Shown: positions 54,201 through 64,000 of the stretch, piece by piece
How the letters are laid out: each line of letters opens with the position of its first letter
How positions within the stretch are numbered: the first letter of the stretch is position 1
Assembly (NCBI RefSeq): GCF_038396675.1
Contig: NC_088921.1
Span: forward strand, 35,716,501 to 35,780,500
Direction of reading: 5' to 3'
Origin: Hydra vulgaris
Taxonomy: Eukaryota > Cnidaria > Hydrozoa > Anthoathecata > Hydridae
DNA: 64,000 nt
The notes under the pieces: generated by a model
What the model was told of the DNA's origin: nothing
The model's database searches: none
Seen by the model: only the letters and a program-made list of their open reading frames with translations
Translations under genes and position numbers: made by a program

Positions 54201-54263
54201 AAAACGCATTAAATTAGTGAAGTTTAATTACCAGAAGTGATACAACCCTTGTTCCGTTGCTTT
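50278..54263. other. Spacer between the two T-box genes
   Basis: No gene is supported in these 4 kb. Contents seen: a (TA)n tract (51133-51201), a 15-bp-arm inverted repeat (51760-51774 and 51794-51808), a piece resembling the end of a widespread invertebrate DNA transposon (GTCGTCCACAAATTACGTCA, ~52204-52224, then a C-rich run), a hairpin CCTGCTACCGTAGCAGG (~52640), and ~53190-53340 which loosely recalls a Tc1 helix-turn-helix linker. Any regulatory DNA of the T-box pair would be here but is not recognisable by eye. Confidence 0.5.
51133..51201. repeat. (TA)n microsatellite
   Basis: About 69 bases of pure TA. Confidence 0.95.
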
Positions 54264-54280
54264 TATAAAAATAAACACAT
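54264..54280 (+). promoter_or_regulatory. TATA-like element of T-box gene 2
   Basis: TATAAAAATAAACACA lies 152 bases before the start codon and matches the string before T-box gene 1. A further shared stretch (AATATT-GTTTCCG/AATATTTATTTCC) lies ~100 bases upstream of each. Confidence 0.65.
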
Positions 54281-54415
54281 TAGGGGTTTTACGACTCTGA
54301 ACTTGCTTTAAATAGAGCCTTTCTGTCGTTTCTGAACTTCAAACTGAAAAAAGTGTTAATACTAATTCAAATATAAAAATTGATTTCTGATGCTTTTGAA
54401 AACAACTTGTACAAA

Positions 54416-56526
54416 ATGTGCAATGCAAAACAAAGCGAACTTCAAAACGAAAATCTATGTTATGAGTTTATTAAATCTAATATTATGTCTTATAACTTGA
54501 CAGACACTATATATGGTAAGACTTAGAAACTTTTTCTCTATTATACTACATTTGCAAAGTTTGTTTTACAAAAAAGTAAATGGGTTGGCTTATTAGTTTC
54601 TTTATATTTATTAGAGCCTGAAGCTGAATTTGTATTTAATCAACCAATAAATAATGAAGTATGTGTAAATAAGAATGCAAGTCATTTAAAAGTAAGAGCT
54701 GTGCTTGAAAATCGTTGCATTTTTGAGCAGTTTGAAAAAAACACAACAGAAATGGTGGTGACTAAACAAGGAAGGTAAACTTAATCCAAGCAAGTGTTAT
54801 TGATGTTGTTTAAATATTGTGTTTTCTTACTTGCTTGATTATTTTTTTTTTCCTTTCTTATTCTCAAACTTAAAAACTAGTTAAAAAAACATTGATAGAA
54901 AACATAATTAATAAATACTTTATTTATTTAGACGTATGTTTCCATCACCTGAGATTACTCTGTCAGGACTAGATCCAAATATATTATATTATGTGGCTAT
55001 AGATTTTACTGCAGCTGACAATGCAAAATATAAATGGTCTAAAGAAAATTGGGTTTCGCTCGGTGAAAGGGATAATGATTGGTCTTCAAATACTTTCGTT
55101 CACCCAGAAAGTCCTCTTTTTGGTGCGCAATGGATGAAAAAAATAGTTAACTTTAAGACAATGAAGCTCACAAATAGTACATCAAATTCATTTGGAAATG
55201 TAATATTTTTGTTAATAAGGTTTTGCATGTGGAATATTTTAAATTTAAATCAATTAGATCCTAGCAAGCACACAACGTTGAAACAACGTTGAAATAACGT
55301 TGATCAACGTCGATCAACGTTATTTCAACGTTGTTTCAACGTTGTGTGCTTGCTGGGATGTATTATAAAATGTTTTGAAAAGTAGTTTTTCTAATTGTTT
55401 TAGATTGTTTTGAGCTCAATGCACAAATATCAGCCTCGTGTTCACGTTATACCAGATTGCGATGTGTATTTGAATAATTCTCATCCCATCAGCACTTTTG
55501 TTTTTACAGAATGTCAATTTATCGCTGTTACAGCATATCAAAATCCGAAGGTAGATATTTTGTTTTAATTATGAAAATAGAAGCTATTTATATACAAGTA
55601 CAAAATAATTGATTTTTTGATAACTAAATAATAAATGAAAGTATAAAACTATAATTTTTTGATAAACCAATGAGCTTATAATGAATAAAAATATTTTTTG
55701 TCTCGAAATTCAGATTACAAACTTAAAAATTAAATACAACCCTTTTGCAAAAGGATTTCGCGATCAAAGAAAACGAAAGTTCCCAATACAACAAGTGTCT
55801 TCCTTTGAACAGTCAATTATAAAAAAAAGAAAAAAAGAAGGTTAAAAAGTCTTTTATTTGTTTATTTCATATTCGAGAGCTTATTTATATGTCTGTGTGC
55901 ATTTGTGTATATTTATATTATTAACCAAATTTATACTTCAGTTAATAAAATGAAACCTCTTTAATTAACTTAATACCTTCATAGAAATAGATAGATCAAA
56001 TTTAAAAAAATCTTAATTTTAATCTTTGATTAAAATTAATTTAGATTAAGTTAGGAATTAACCGACATTAGAGAATTAAAAATTATCATTATGGCATAAA
56101 AACGTTTAACCATTTTTTATCATAATGTCATAGTTATTAGTTAGCTTTCATTTCGTGGAACCATTTTTTAATTTTTTATTTTTTTTTGTAATTTTGTAAA
56201 ATATTTTCGTTAACTTACTTTCAACAAATTCACAAAAATTCAATAATTTTAAAATATTCAAAATAAATATTTTTAAACAATTTGCTATTGCAGACGAATT
56301 TGCTATTGCAGAAGAGGGATCTATTTTTACACGTTTAATCTTACCCTCATCGGAAACGTTTGAATTATCTGCTGAAAAGTTAATTGAGGAACTCACCATT
56401 CCAGGATCAACTGCAAGAAAAAATCTGGAAATTCTTTGCCAGCCTAACTCAAATTACTGTGGTTTCAATCAAACAGTTGCAAGACCAGATTTCACATGCG
56501 ATTACATTTATAATAATTTTATGTAA
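54416..56526 (+). CDS. Divergent T-box transcription factor, paralogue 2 (six exons)
   Basis: Exons by GT-AG and phase: 54416-54515, 54615-54774, 54932-55199, 55404-55550, 55714-55840, 56294-56526, giving 344 aa. Exon phases match T-box gene 1 throughout, and exons 3 and 4 are identical in length (268 and 147 bases). The T-box shows [20 protein letters not shown] then [76 protein letters not shown] and [10 protein letters not shown]. It is followed by basic runs (KKRKKEG) likely to act in nuclear import. The C-terminus shares a 28-residue motif with gene 1. The last exon can begin at either of two duplicated acceptors (56294 or 56312), both in frame. The intron 3 extension carries a foldback repeat. 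Target genes are unknown. Confidence 0.9.
55259..55358. mobile_element. 100-bp foldback MITE in intron 3 of T-box gene 2
   Basis: The element is almost wholly palindromic: TCCTAGCAAGCACACAACGT at the left is mirrored by the right end, and AACGTTGA-type units repeat along both arms to the centre (~55308). CAACGTTG-rich foldback repeats of this kind occur in several invertebrate genomes. No clear target duplication is seen. T-box gene 1 lacks it, so it arrived after the gene duplication. Confidence 0.8.
56276..56311 (+). repeat. 18-bp duplication covering the exon 6 splice acceptor
   Basis: TTTGCTATTGCAG followed by ACGAA and then again TTTGCTATTGCAG gives two AG acceptors exactly 18 bases apart (exon from 56294 or 56312). 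Both keep the frame, and the upstream choice adds six residues (DEFAIA). Confidence 0.85.
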
Positions 56527-57267
56527 ATATGTATAAAATTTTATTTAAAGCTTTAAATAATAGTTTATTTTGTAAATAAAAAATAGAAATTATTTATATA
56601 AAAAAAAGAAATGATAAAAATAATATTCAACTATAAATAATCGTTTTTTTGTAGAATGTTTTTAGATAAAAAAAAAAAAGATAAAAATTAGAAAAAAATG
56701 CACTATTTTTTTTTTTTGAACTTAAATAGCAACTAAGTTCAATAGAATTGAAAGTTTTTTTTTAAGTAGACTTAGAATTTAGACTGGCCCTTTTTTTCTT
56801 TAAATACAATTCTATTGCGGGTTAGCGCAATGCCTAAAAACTGACGTAGTGTGCTAAATATTTATTATAATTTTAGCTAATTATAATAAGCTAAAAAGTA
56901 TAATGAGTAGAAAGCACTCTATGCCAAATTTTAAGGCTTTGATACACCAATCATATTTATTTTTAGGCTTGGATACTCTAACCATAAATATTTAAAATAA
57001 TAGAATCCATTTAGTCATTATTAATCAGAGATGTTAACCACGTTATAAAAATTCAAAGCAATATGTAAAAAACTGCAGAAAACTATAAATCTTGTTTTGG
57101 TATCAAATAGAAATTAGTTATGAATATATAAGATGACCAAAATTTTTTTTTGTTAATTTATATATTTAACTTAGGAATTGTTTGAAAACAAAAAGTAAAT
57201 TAGGCAGGCTGTTTACATGTTATAAAATGTTTTAATAAGTTTGTTTCGCGCAAAAAAGCCGGACTAA
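56527..57267. other. AT-rich spacer
   Basis: Includes the 3' untranslated region of T-box gene 2. No other gene or clear repeat. Confidence 0.5.
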
Positions 57268-57469
57268 TAGAATATGGTAGATGATAGAATCAAAAACCTA
57301 CTCCGACCTTTGAAGTTTTGTAAAAATTGATGACCGTAATATAACGAAATAACTGTTTGCCTTGATTTTTAAACACTTTTTAACACAAACTATTTTTTTA
57401 AGTGTTTAAACCGAAACCCTTTGTTGATGTATTTGCACACACTGATTGTTCTACCTATTTAGTCAATCG

Positions 57470-57770
57470 ATGAATGAACACTCCCTGAATGTTTACCTAT
57501 TTATTCAGTCGATGTATGTACACTCCCTGCATGTTTTACCTATTTAAGTCAGTCGATGTATGTACATTTCCTGCATGTTCTACCTATTTAGTCAATCGAT
57601 GTATGAACACTCCCTGAATGTTTACCTATTTAGTCAATCGATGTATGAACACTCCCTGAATGTTTACCTATTTAGTCAGTCGATGTATGTACACTCCCTG
57701 CATGTTTTACCTATTTAAGTCAGTTGATGTATGTACACTCCCTGCCTCTTCAAAATGTTTAAGTCAGTCT
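57470..57770. repeat. Tandem array, ~45-bp unit, within the MITE
   Basis: Seven units built on CAATCGATGTATGAACACTC, CCTGAATGTTTACC and TATTTAGT. Units alternate between CACTCCCTGAATG and CACTCCCTGCATG forms, hinting at a higher-order pattern. Related arrays lie at 30557-30716 and, as a single unit, at ~27240. Confidence 0.85.
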
Positions 57771-57949
57771 AAGTGTGCTCACTTCCTAATTTTTATAATA
57801 AATAAAATTTTAAAAATAACCTAACTTTTTCATAACAACAATCGTAGACATAAAACTAGAGCTAAATACTTTAAAATATAACATAAAAATATACACAAAA
57901 ACATATAACATAATAAAATGTAACATAAAAGTATACACAAAAACATATG

Positions 57950-58021
57950 CACTCAAGAGGATTCGATCCCGCGTCGCCGGGCGACAAGTCAAAATTATAT
58001 ACCGTTACACGATCCATATCT
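57950..58021 (-). repeat. tRNA-like segment inside the MITE
   Basis: On the minus strand, GATCGTGTAACGGTATATAA (A-box-like), a palindromic GTCGCCCGGCGAC, and B-box-like GGGATCGAATCC occur in tRNA order and spacing. The T-stem and acceptor stem do not pair well, so it is a relic. Confidence 0.55.
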
Positions 58022-58165
58022 GTTAAGTAGAAAATTATAAGTATGTACTTTTTTTATTACGCTACGCAATCATTTAAAACAATGATTTACTATGGGGTCA
58101 TCAATTTACACAAAACTTCAAACGTTGGAATAGGTTTTTGATTCTATCATCTACCGTAGAATATT

Positions 58166-58750
58166 GATATTTAATGTAATTTCATAGTTACATAGATAAA
58201 GACTAATTCTAAAGAAATTAACTAAAAAATTCTGAAAAGTGCATCCCCCCTTTATTTAATAATTAGGGTCAACCAAATCACCCCCCCCCCCATTTTTTCC
58301 TAAATGGTCAAGATGGGCCGAATCAAAAAAAATTTAAAATTGCCTCCTCCAAATTACTCGATGGTCTGGATCCACCCCTGATTGTGTTATTATTACTATT
58401 ATTATTATCATTATTTATATAGTTGATTATACATTTAAAAAATTTATTTTTAACTTCAAGATCACCTCCATTTTTTTAGATTCTTTTTTCCTATAAGCGC
58501 ATAATAAACACCAATTTCACATATGTTTTACATGCTTTGAAATAAATGATTTTGTATTAAGTGATAAGTAAATAAATTTCAATTTCAATTTTGTTTGATT
58601 AAAAAAATCTTGTATTTGAAACCACTTTATTTAAATAGAATTTATATACATAAATATATAAATATATAGATATATAAATATCTAGATATAGATAAATAAA
58701 ATATGTTTTTAGCGTTATGTTGCCCAAAATTATTTGCGTATTCTTTAGTC
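58166..58750. other. Spacer with possible transposon ends
   Basis: 58245-58375 (C-run, then GGTCTGGATCCACCCCTGAT) resembles the terminal part of a DNA transposon; no partner end is seen. The rest is AT-rich. Confidence 0.35.
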
Positions 58751-59110
58751 CAGGGATGTCCAACCTTTTTACAGTAAGGGCCATTAATTCGTTTCAAAAT
58801 CAACTTGAGGGCCACAAACATAAAATACCCAAAATAAAAATTATTAAATTTGAAGTTTTTATTTAAATTTAAATAAACAGTTACACTCATAGTTAAGGTT
58901 CAAAGTGAAGTTATACAAAAGTTCGATCAATGTGAAACTTGACACTGTTTTTTGCATAAATGATCTATGTCTGCTTTTATATTTGATGATGCAATTCGAA
59001 GGGTATTAGTAAGGTGTTCATCTGTCAATCTATTTCTCTGTTCTGTTTTTACATCGTTCATCTAACAAAATAGCGCTTGAACCGAAACTGATATAAAAAT
59101 AATTTTAGCA
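58751..59110 (-). pseudogene. hAT element 3' fragment
   Basis: CAGGGATGTCCAACCTTTTT and AAGGGCCATT at the left are a typical hAT terminus with the GGGCCA-rich subterminal region. On the minus strand, upstream of it, NRLTDEHLTNTLRIASSNIK then ADIDHLCKKQCQVS matches the C-terminal end of GTF2IRD2/ZBED5-like hAT transposases. Only this 3' part is left; the other end is missing. Confidence 0.65.
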
Positions 59111-59195
59111 CTATCTTGTTGGAAATTTAATTTTAAATCGGATATTATAAATTTTATGCAGCTAGAACAAAAAGCTAAATAAAAAATCAAAAAAG

Positions 59196-61600
59196 TAAAA
59201 AAACACTATTTTTTCTGATAAAACCGCACACTCGATTAATTACTTAGTTTAGTTTTTCACAAGTGACGTAAACTATCTTTATCTAATCAACTTAGTGTTA
59301 ATTCCGGTTTAATCAAAAATGAACTATAATGTTATTTGTTAACATAATCATCCCTTACTCATTAAAAACCAACTATTATATTATTTCTCGATATAATCAT
59401 CACTCACTCAGTTCATTTTAACTCACTCACTTTAACATGTCAATTAAAAAAGCAAAAGCATATAAGGAAGACGATATACTAGCTGCACTAACTAATATGA
59501 AAGATAAAAACATCACTTGAGAAAAGCTGCATTCAAACATAGTCTCAACGCTCAAAGATTGCAAAAATAAAAACAACAAAGGCTTCCATGGCTCAGGTAC
59601 AACAACAGTACTCTCAAATGAAACAGAAAGATTGATGGTGCATGCGTTCCAATTATTTGGTGACCGGGGTCATGGTTTAACCCGAAATGAAATCCTAAAA
59701 TTTGTATGTGGCTACCTTAAACGCGAAGATCATTTGCACTTATTCAAAAATGGCAAGCCTGGTAAAGACTGGTTTTATGCCTTTATGAAGAGATTTAAAC
59801 AAGAAAAGCGGATACCTTAATTTAAAATTTTAAAAGAGCATTTAAAAAAATTCTTGTACACTAGAAATAATTGATCGCTATTTTGAATGCGTTGCTAAGC
59901 AACATCAACAGACTGTTATAACTTAGAGGTCGCATATTTAGAATTATGATGAAACAGGTTTTTCGGGTGATCAAGGTAAAGCAACCGTAGTGTGTCGAAA
60001 AGGGACAAGACGTGCATTTAAACTTACTGGCAACAATGAAAAAAGTTCATTATATTGTAAACAACTGCTGCAACGCTGATGGACATTTTGCACCGCCATT
60101 TGTGATATACAAAGCCAAAGAAACTTTCGTCCTGACTGGGCAAGAGGTGGTCCAGTTGGTACCGAATATTCAATTTCAAAATCAGGTTGGATGGAGCAGA
60201 TGGATACGTTTATTGAATGGCTGGAAGAAGTGCTTATACCTAAAACTGAGCAAATTAGTGGTATTTATATTTTAGTTATTGTTTATTTTATTATATTTAT
60301 TGTTATTATATTTTATTATTTATATTATATTGGGCATACAACTCACATAGCTTTGGAAGCGGTATTGCTGTGCAAAAAACACGATATAATCTTGATTTGT
60401 CTACCAAAGCATTCTTCACATATTCTACAACCATCGGATAGAGGTGTCTATTGTCATGTCAAACAAGTATGGAAAGAAATTCTTACATAGTATTACAAAG
60501 ACTCAAAAATCTAAGAATTTAGATAAACAAAATTTTCCACCGTTGCTCAAACTGCTGTACGAGAGTGGTAAATGTTTCACACGCTTTCATGCAATCACTG
60601 GTTTCAGTACACTGGCTTAATTCCACTTAATAAAACTCAACATAAATCATAAGGCATTAGCAATCACACAAACGTTTAATCTACCTTCATCAACTTTAGC
60701 AAACTCCGCAGCACCTACACCATCTTGCTGAGACACAGCTTCATCATCTTCAACAGCTGCCGCAGCACCTACTCCAACTACACACCGATTACCATCTTTC
60801 TCAACTACACCAGCTTAAAGTTTTGATAGGTATCAAGCATGTGTTAAGCTTTGCAAAAACAGTATCGAGATAGAGTTGAAGCAGTTTTTTCAATCAAGAA
60901 ATCAATCGCATGTTAAGAAGTTGAAGCAGTGCAACATGTCAAAACTTGGCGGAAAGTGTATTACCGAAAAAAATGTGATTGAGTTCCTCAAACAAAAAGA
61001 TGAAGAAAAAGCAACAAAGGAAGCCGTGAAAGTTGCTAAACTTAACGCAAAGCGTAGACTCTCTATGCTATGCACTCAAATGCCTGAGCATAACAAGGCT
61101 GAGTAACCTCAGCAAAACAATAATGAAGAACAAGTACCAGCAGCCAAACGATTAAAAGTTGAAAAATTTAAAAAGTGTAGAGCACAGTTACACACAGAAA
61201 TGTTGCAATGCGAAATTTCGATGTGTCGGTAACGGTTGTGCAAAGAAACATGTTTACCAAAGAAATATGTGGTTGGAACTAAATTTTGTAGTTGCAAAAA
61301 ATGTATAAACTTTAATATAGTTTCCTAAATATAAGTTGTGTTAAAAAAAATAATTAAAAAAAAGTTATAATTTAAAAATTTCAATGTTTTCTCAAGTGTG
61401 CAGTTTTATCAAAAGGTTGCCTAAAACCGCACAATTTTTTTTTCTTTACATTTAACATTTTCAATAATTTTTAAAACATATATTTATATTATCTTATGTA
61501 GTTTTTTACTATCTATCTAATAAAAAAAAAATGAAAAAAATAAAAAATAAAAAAGTTATTTAATTTTTATTGATAAGTGTGCGGTTTTACTCTACTTTTT
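59196..61600 (+). mobile_element. pogo/Tigger-type transposon, decayed
   Basis: AAAACCGCACACT occurs near the left end (~59222) and its reverse complement near the right end (~61580), each preceded by AT-rich arms; an extra related copy lies at ~61400-61430. A pogo-type transposase lies between. The exact TA-flanked termini are not resolved. Confidence 0.65.
59437..61106 (+). pseudogene. pogo/Tigger transposase, broken
   Basis: The N-terminus MSIKKAKAYKEDDILAALTN resembles the pogo helix-turn-helix, followed by a CENP-B-type domain (GHGLTRNEILKFVCGYLK, NGKPGKDWFYAFMKRF; 59660-59810). The DDE part begins with NYDETGFSGDQGKATVVCRK (~59940) and ends with ICLPKHSSHILQPSDRGVY (~60395). The segment that should hold the second catalytic Asp (between YILV and HTTHIAL, ~60270-60335) is replaced by an AT-rich insertion. 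In-frame TGA at 59518, TAA at 59818 and frame changes near 60070, 60180 and 60490 also break it. A Lys/Glu-rich tail lies at 60876-61106. Confidence 0.8.
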
Positions 61601-62709
61601 TTTGTATGAAATATATTGATTGATTGAGTTTTCATTGCATTGATAAAAGTTATAACAACACATGTGTTCTAAAAATCTATACTTATAACGTGAAGTATTA
61701 ATGATATTAGGTTATCATATGATAGTAGAAAGTCCGGACCCGTAAACGGGTCATGAGAGGTCTGACTCACACCTTCCACTTATTTTTTACTCGTTTTTAA
61801 TGTGTTACAGCAAATGGTAGAAAGTAATGATCTTACCTTCATTAGAGATCTAGTTTAACATTTGCTTTTGCGTTGTTCGAAAAATTTATGCATATAGCAT
61901 AACAAAGTCAATATATATAAAAGTTGACTTTAATTTTTTGGCCTAAAACATCAAAGTTTTGTTTCCATGTGTGCGTGTGTTTTTTAAAACTATAAGCTTT
62001 TAAACTTGGTTCTGTTCTATTATTTATCTTTATTTTATTTAATAATGCGGCAGAAACTAAAAAAATAAAAATACAGTGAGCGAGTATATCGACCTACCTT
62101 AGAGCTGTTAACATATGCCAATCATATATTTATTCCAGCATTCATCCGAGTCATATTTTACTAATGCGGAAAATATTTAGCAAAAAGTATTTGTATCAAA
62201 ATAAAAATATTTTTGTTTAGGTGATGGGGTGAAAGATTAGAAAACAGATATATCTCCGTAAATATATATTTAAAATCTTTCAACAAATTCATAAAAACAT
62301 CAAGTCTTAAATTTATATATCTTTAGAATAACTTTATTTAAAATATATATATAATATTTTTTTATCTTTATTTATATGATATATAGTTAAATACTTAGTA
62401 AAATAACAACAACAAAACAACAAAAAACAAATAAAGCACAATATTTGTCTATTTTCGTAGAAAACAATTAAGATTGAAGACAACTTATACAACAAAATAC
62501 AACTTTTGTATTGAACGTACTTTTCAAAATCAGTTATAACAGCCGCTATTTGCAGGAATAAGGCCTAGCAAAGCCTAATATAAAGAAAACCATATTATAA
62601 TAATTAAAAGTATTTATTACTGATAAGGACGATTTAAAATGTATTTAAAAAACTACATAACTCCATAGTAGTGGGAAATTATAAATTGAAAAAAAAAATT
62701 AAAACATCA
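61601..62709. other. AT-rich region
   Basis: No gene. A small GC hairpin (GACCCGTAAACGGGTC) lies at ~61737-61752. TCAATATATATAAAAGTTGA at ~61910 faintly recalls a Helitron 5' end but has no partner. Confidence 0.4.
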
Positions 62710-64000
62710 AACATTGCTATGAGAGAAACATAGTTTTTTTAGATGCACACCTACACTATTAAAAGTTTGACTTTGACTTTTATTAACTGTCATTGAATAA
62801 GCCAATCTGAAAGGAAATGACTTTTCAGAACAAAAAGTAATTTAGAACCTGATTGAGCCAACTGAATTCGAGGAACAAAGACCCGTGCACCACCAGAAAC
62901 AGGTATCAAAACCTCTGCATCAACACAATTATTTTAAAGAGAATAAACTTTCATTCGAGCGCCATTGCATAACCCAGCCTATGATCATTTGTAAAATGAA
63001 GTAAAACAGGAACATGTGACCACACTTTTGAAATTCAATAACCTGAACCTGAGTTACAACTTTTCCTAATACACCATGCTTGAAAATATCATTTAGGAGA
63101 TTATTTAACTTGAGTTTAAATACTCTAGTAACTAAGTCAGGTCTATCATTTGTAGTCTGTCCTGGATATAAATTTTCAGTAACCTCGCGCTATTTGGGGT
63201 TGCAGATAAAGGTAATAAAAAGATCTGGTTTACCATACTTTTTAAGTATAGCCATAGCATCTTGAAGGTTTTCTTTTAAAGTTCTAGAGCTTTCTACATA
63301 AGTTGACGGCAAAACTACAACACACCCTGGGTCAAACATTAGGATCACTTCCTAGATTGTTTACATGTTCATGTAAGGCATTATACTGCTTGCTTCTAAA
63401 TATGTTTTGGTATTTCTGATGAAAGCAAGACGTTGCCCTTCAATTGTGACACATGCATCAACAGCATATTGCTGAAATGATTTGATTTTACAAACCACCA
63501 TCACCTTTTGGAAAAAAAGAGGGTAAACCATAGAATATAAGTTGGCTGACATACTTGATATAATTTTTAGAGGATGACCTTTTATTGCCACATTGTTGCA
63601 TTATAAAATTTACTGCTGCAAGTGGGTCATATATATATACAGTTGACAATAATATCTTGATCTGGCCTAAGATTATCTACATAATGAAAAACTTGACCAC
63701 ATGTTCTAAATAAACAAAGTTTATTTAGAACATGTGGTCAAGTTTTAGCTGTAAGTTGTTTAGCTGTAAATAAACAAAAGAAAGACACACACGCTTTATA
63801 ATTTCAAATATTTTTAAAAATTCATATTAGAACTATAATCTACATAACTCCCTGTATAAAAACTTATTTTGCTTACGGAAGTGATGAAAGTGGAGGCAAA
63901 ACTATATTTCCATTATAGCAACATAGAGAATGTGTTTTATCAGGAATTTTTTTTGCATCAAAACGCTGACAGATCTGGTTCAGTTCTCGATAAAAATTAT
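62710..64000 (-). pseudogene. Helitron Rep/helicase, internally deleted and broken, continues beyond the window
   Basis: On the minus strand, in order: a Helitron-like N-terminal zinc motif region with HSLCCYNGNIVLPPL (~63900), FRTCGQVFHYVDNLRPDQD (~63690-63650), QQYAVDACVTIEGQRLAFIR (~63470-63410), LQDAMAILKKYGKPDLFITF then ICNPK (~63270-63190), RPDLVTRVFKLKLNNLLNDI (~63140-63090) and VIEFQKCGH (~63030). It then jumps to PVSGGARVFVPRIQLAQSGS (~62910-62860) and FPFRLAYSMTVNKSQSQTFN (~62820-62770), the C-terminus of a PIF1-type helicase. The replicase HxH motif, Tyr motif and helicase motifs I-IV are absent, so a large internal deletion fused the two ends. Several stops are present, and the 5' part lies off the right edge. 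Confidence 0.75.
63688..63746. repeat. Perfect inverted duplication, 28-bp arms, 3-base spacer
   Basis: 63688-63715 and 63719-63746 are exact reverse complements around AAA, inside the Helitron coding remnant. One arm encodes part of FRTCGQVFHY; the mirror copy upstream is extra relative to the family. Confidence 0.9.

Larger units (their letters stand above)
57276..58156. mobile_element. 880-bp MITE with internal tandem array and tRNA-like segment
   Basis: Terminal inverted repeats of ~65 bases (GGTAGATGATAGAATCAAAA at the left; the mirror image at 58095-58155) are flanked by TAGAATAT on both sides (57268-57275 and 58157-58164), an 8-bp duplication. Inside are about seven copies of a ~45-bp unit (TTTACCTATTTAGTCAATCG then ATGTATGAACACTCCCTGAA) and, on the minus strand, a tRNA-like block. 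It does not code for a protein. Confidence 0.8.

Noticed and set aside
61725-61800. Structured RNA or ribozyme around GACCCGTAAACGGGTC
   Set aside because: Only one short stem is evident and no hammerhead core (CTGATGA with GAAA) accompanies it.

Overview
The window is very AT-rich eukaryotic DNA. It has spliced genes with short GT-AG exons, long (TA)n tracts, and a dense mix of Tc1/mariner, hAT, pogo, Sola-like, Helitron, LINE and MITE sequences. Base composition, transposon mix and the style of the host genes all fit a cnidarian, most likely Hydra. That species call is an inference, not a database result. There are no operons, CRISPR arrays or prokaryotic features.

Layout. Positions 1-6156 hold decayed repeats: a Tc1-like element (2009-3505) and a minus-strand degenerate gene of a repeat-borne invertebrate family (5736-4055). 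Positions 6165-18567 are a three-level transposon nest. A hAT element with an 8-bp target duplication carries a small pogo-type MITE and is split by a 9.2-kb Sola-like element with a TATA duplication and ~0.7-kb inverted repeats. That element's left inverted repeat is in turn split by a nearly intact LINE. Positions 19.5-21.3 kb hold two more decayed repeat-family coding regions.

Positions 22355-38591 are the main host gene, a complete 14-exon RUVBL2/Reptin (462 aa; AAA+ helicase-like ATPase). Its introns are full of repeats: a minus-strand LINE, MITEs, a SINE-like tRNA relic, an 800-bp hAT relative with a perfect 8-bp target duplication, and (TA)n tracts. A small unrecognised minus-strand ORF (39364-38975) converges on its 3' end. 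Positions 39.4-48 kb are repeat-rich: a decayed LINE, a dimeric non-autonomous Helitron, a tRNA-derived SINE, a 0.3-kb tandem duplication and a ~50-bp minisatellite.

Positions 48.5-56.5 kb hold two tandem, same-strand, divergent T-box genes (352 and 344 aa) with the same six-exon structure. They share an upstream TATA-containing sequence and a C-terminal motif outside the T-box, so they look like paralogues from a local duplication. Beyond them lie a MITE carrying a tandem array and a tRNA-like segment, a hAT tail, a decayed pogo/Tigger transposon and a degenerate Helitron (minus strand, running off the right edge).

The three host transcription units with intact frames (RUVBL2 and the two T-box genes) have no evident functional link; they are neighbours only. 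I did not find a clearly new biological system. The most useful observations are the nest with exact junctions, the T-box pair with its shared C-terminal motif, the duplicated splice acceptor in the second T-box gene, recurrent near-perfect inverted duplications, and MITEs that combine tandem arrays with tRNA-like segments.
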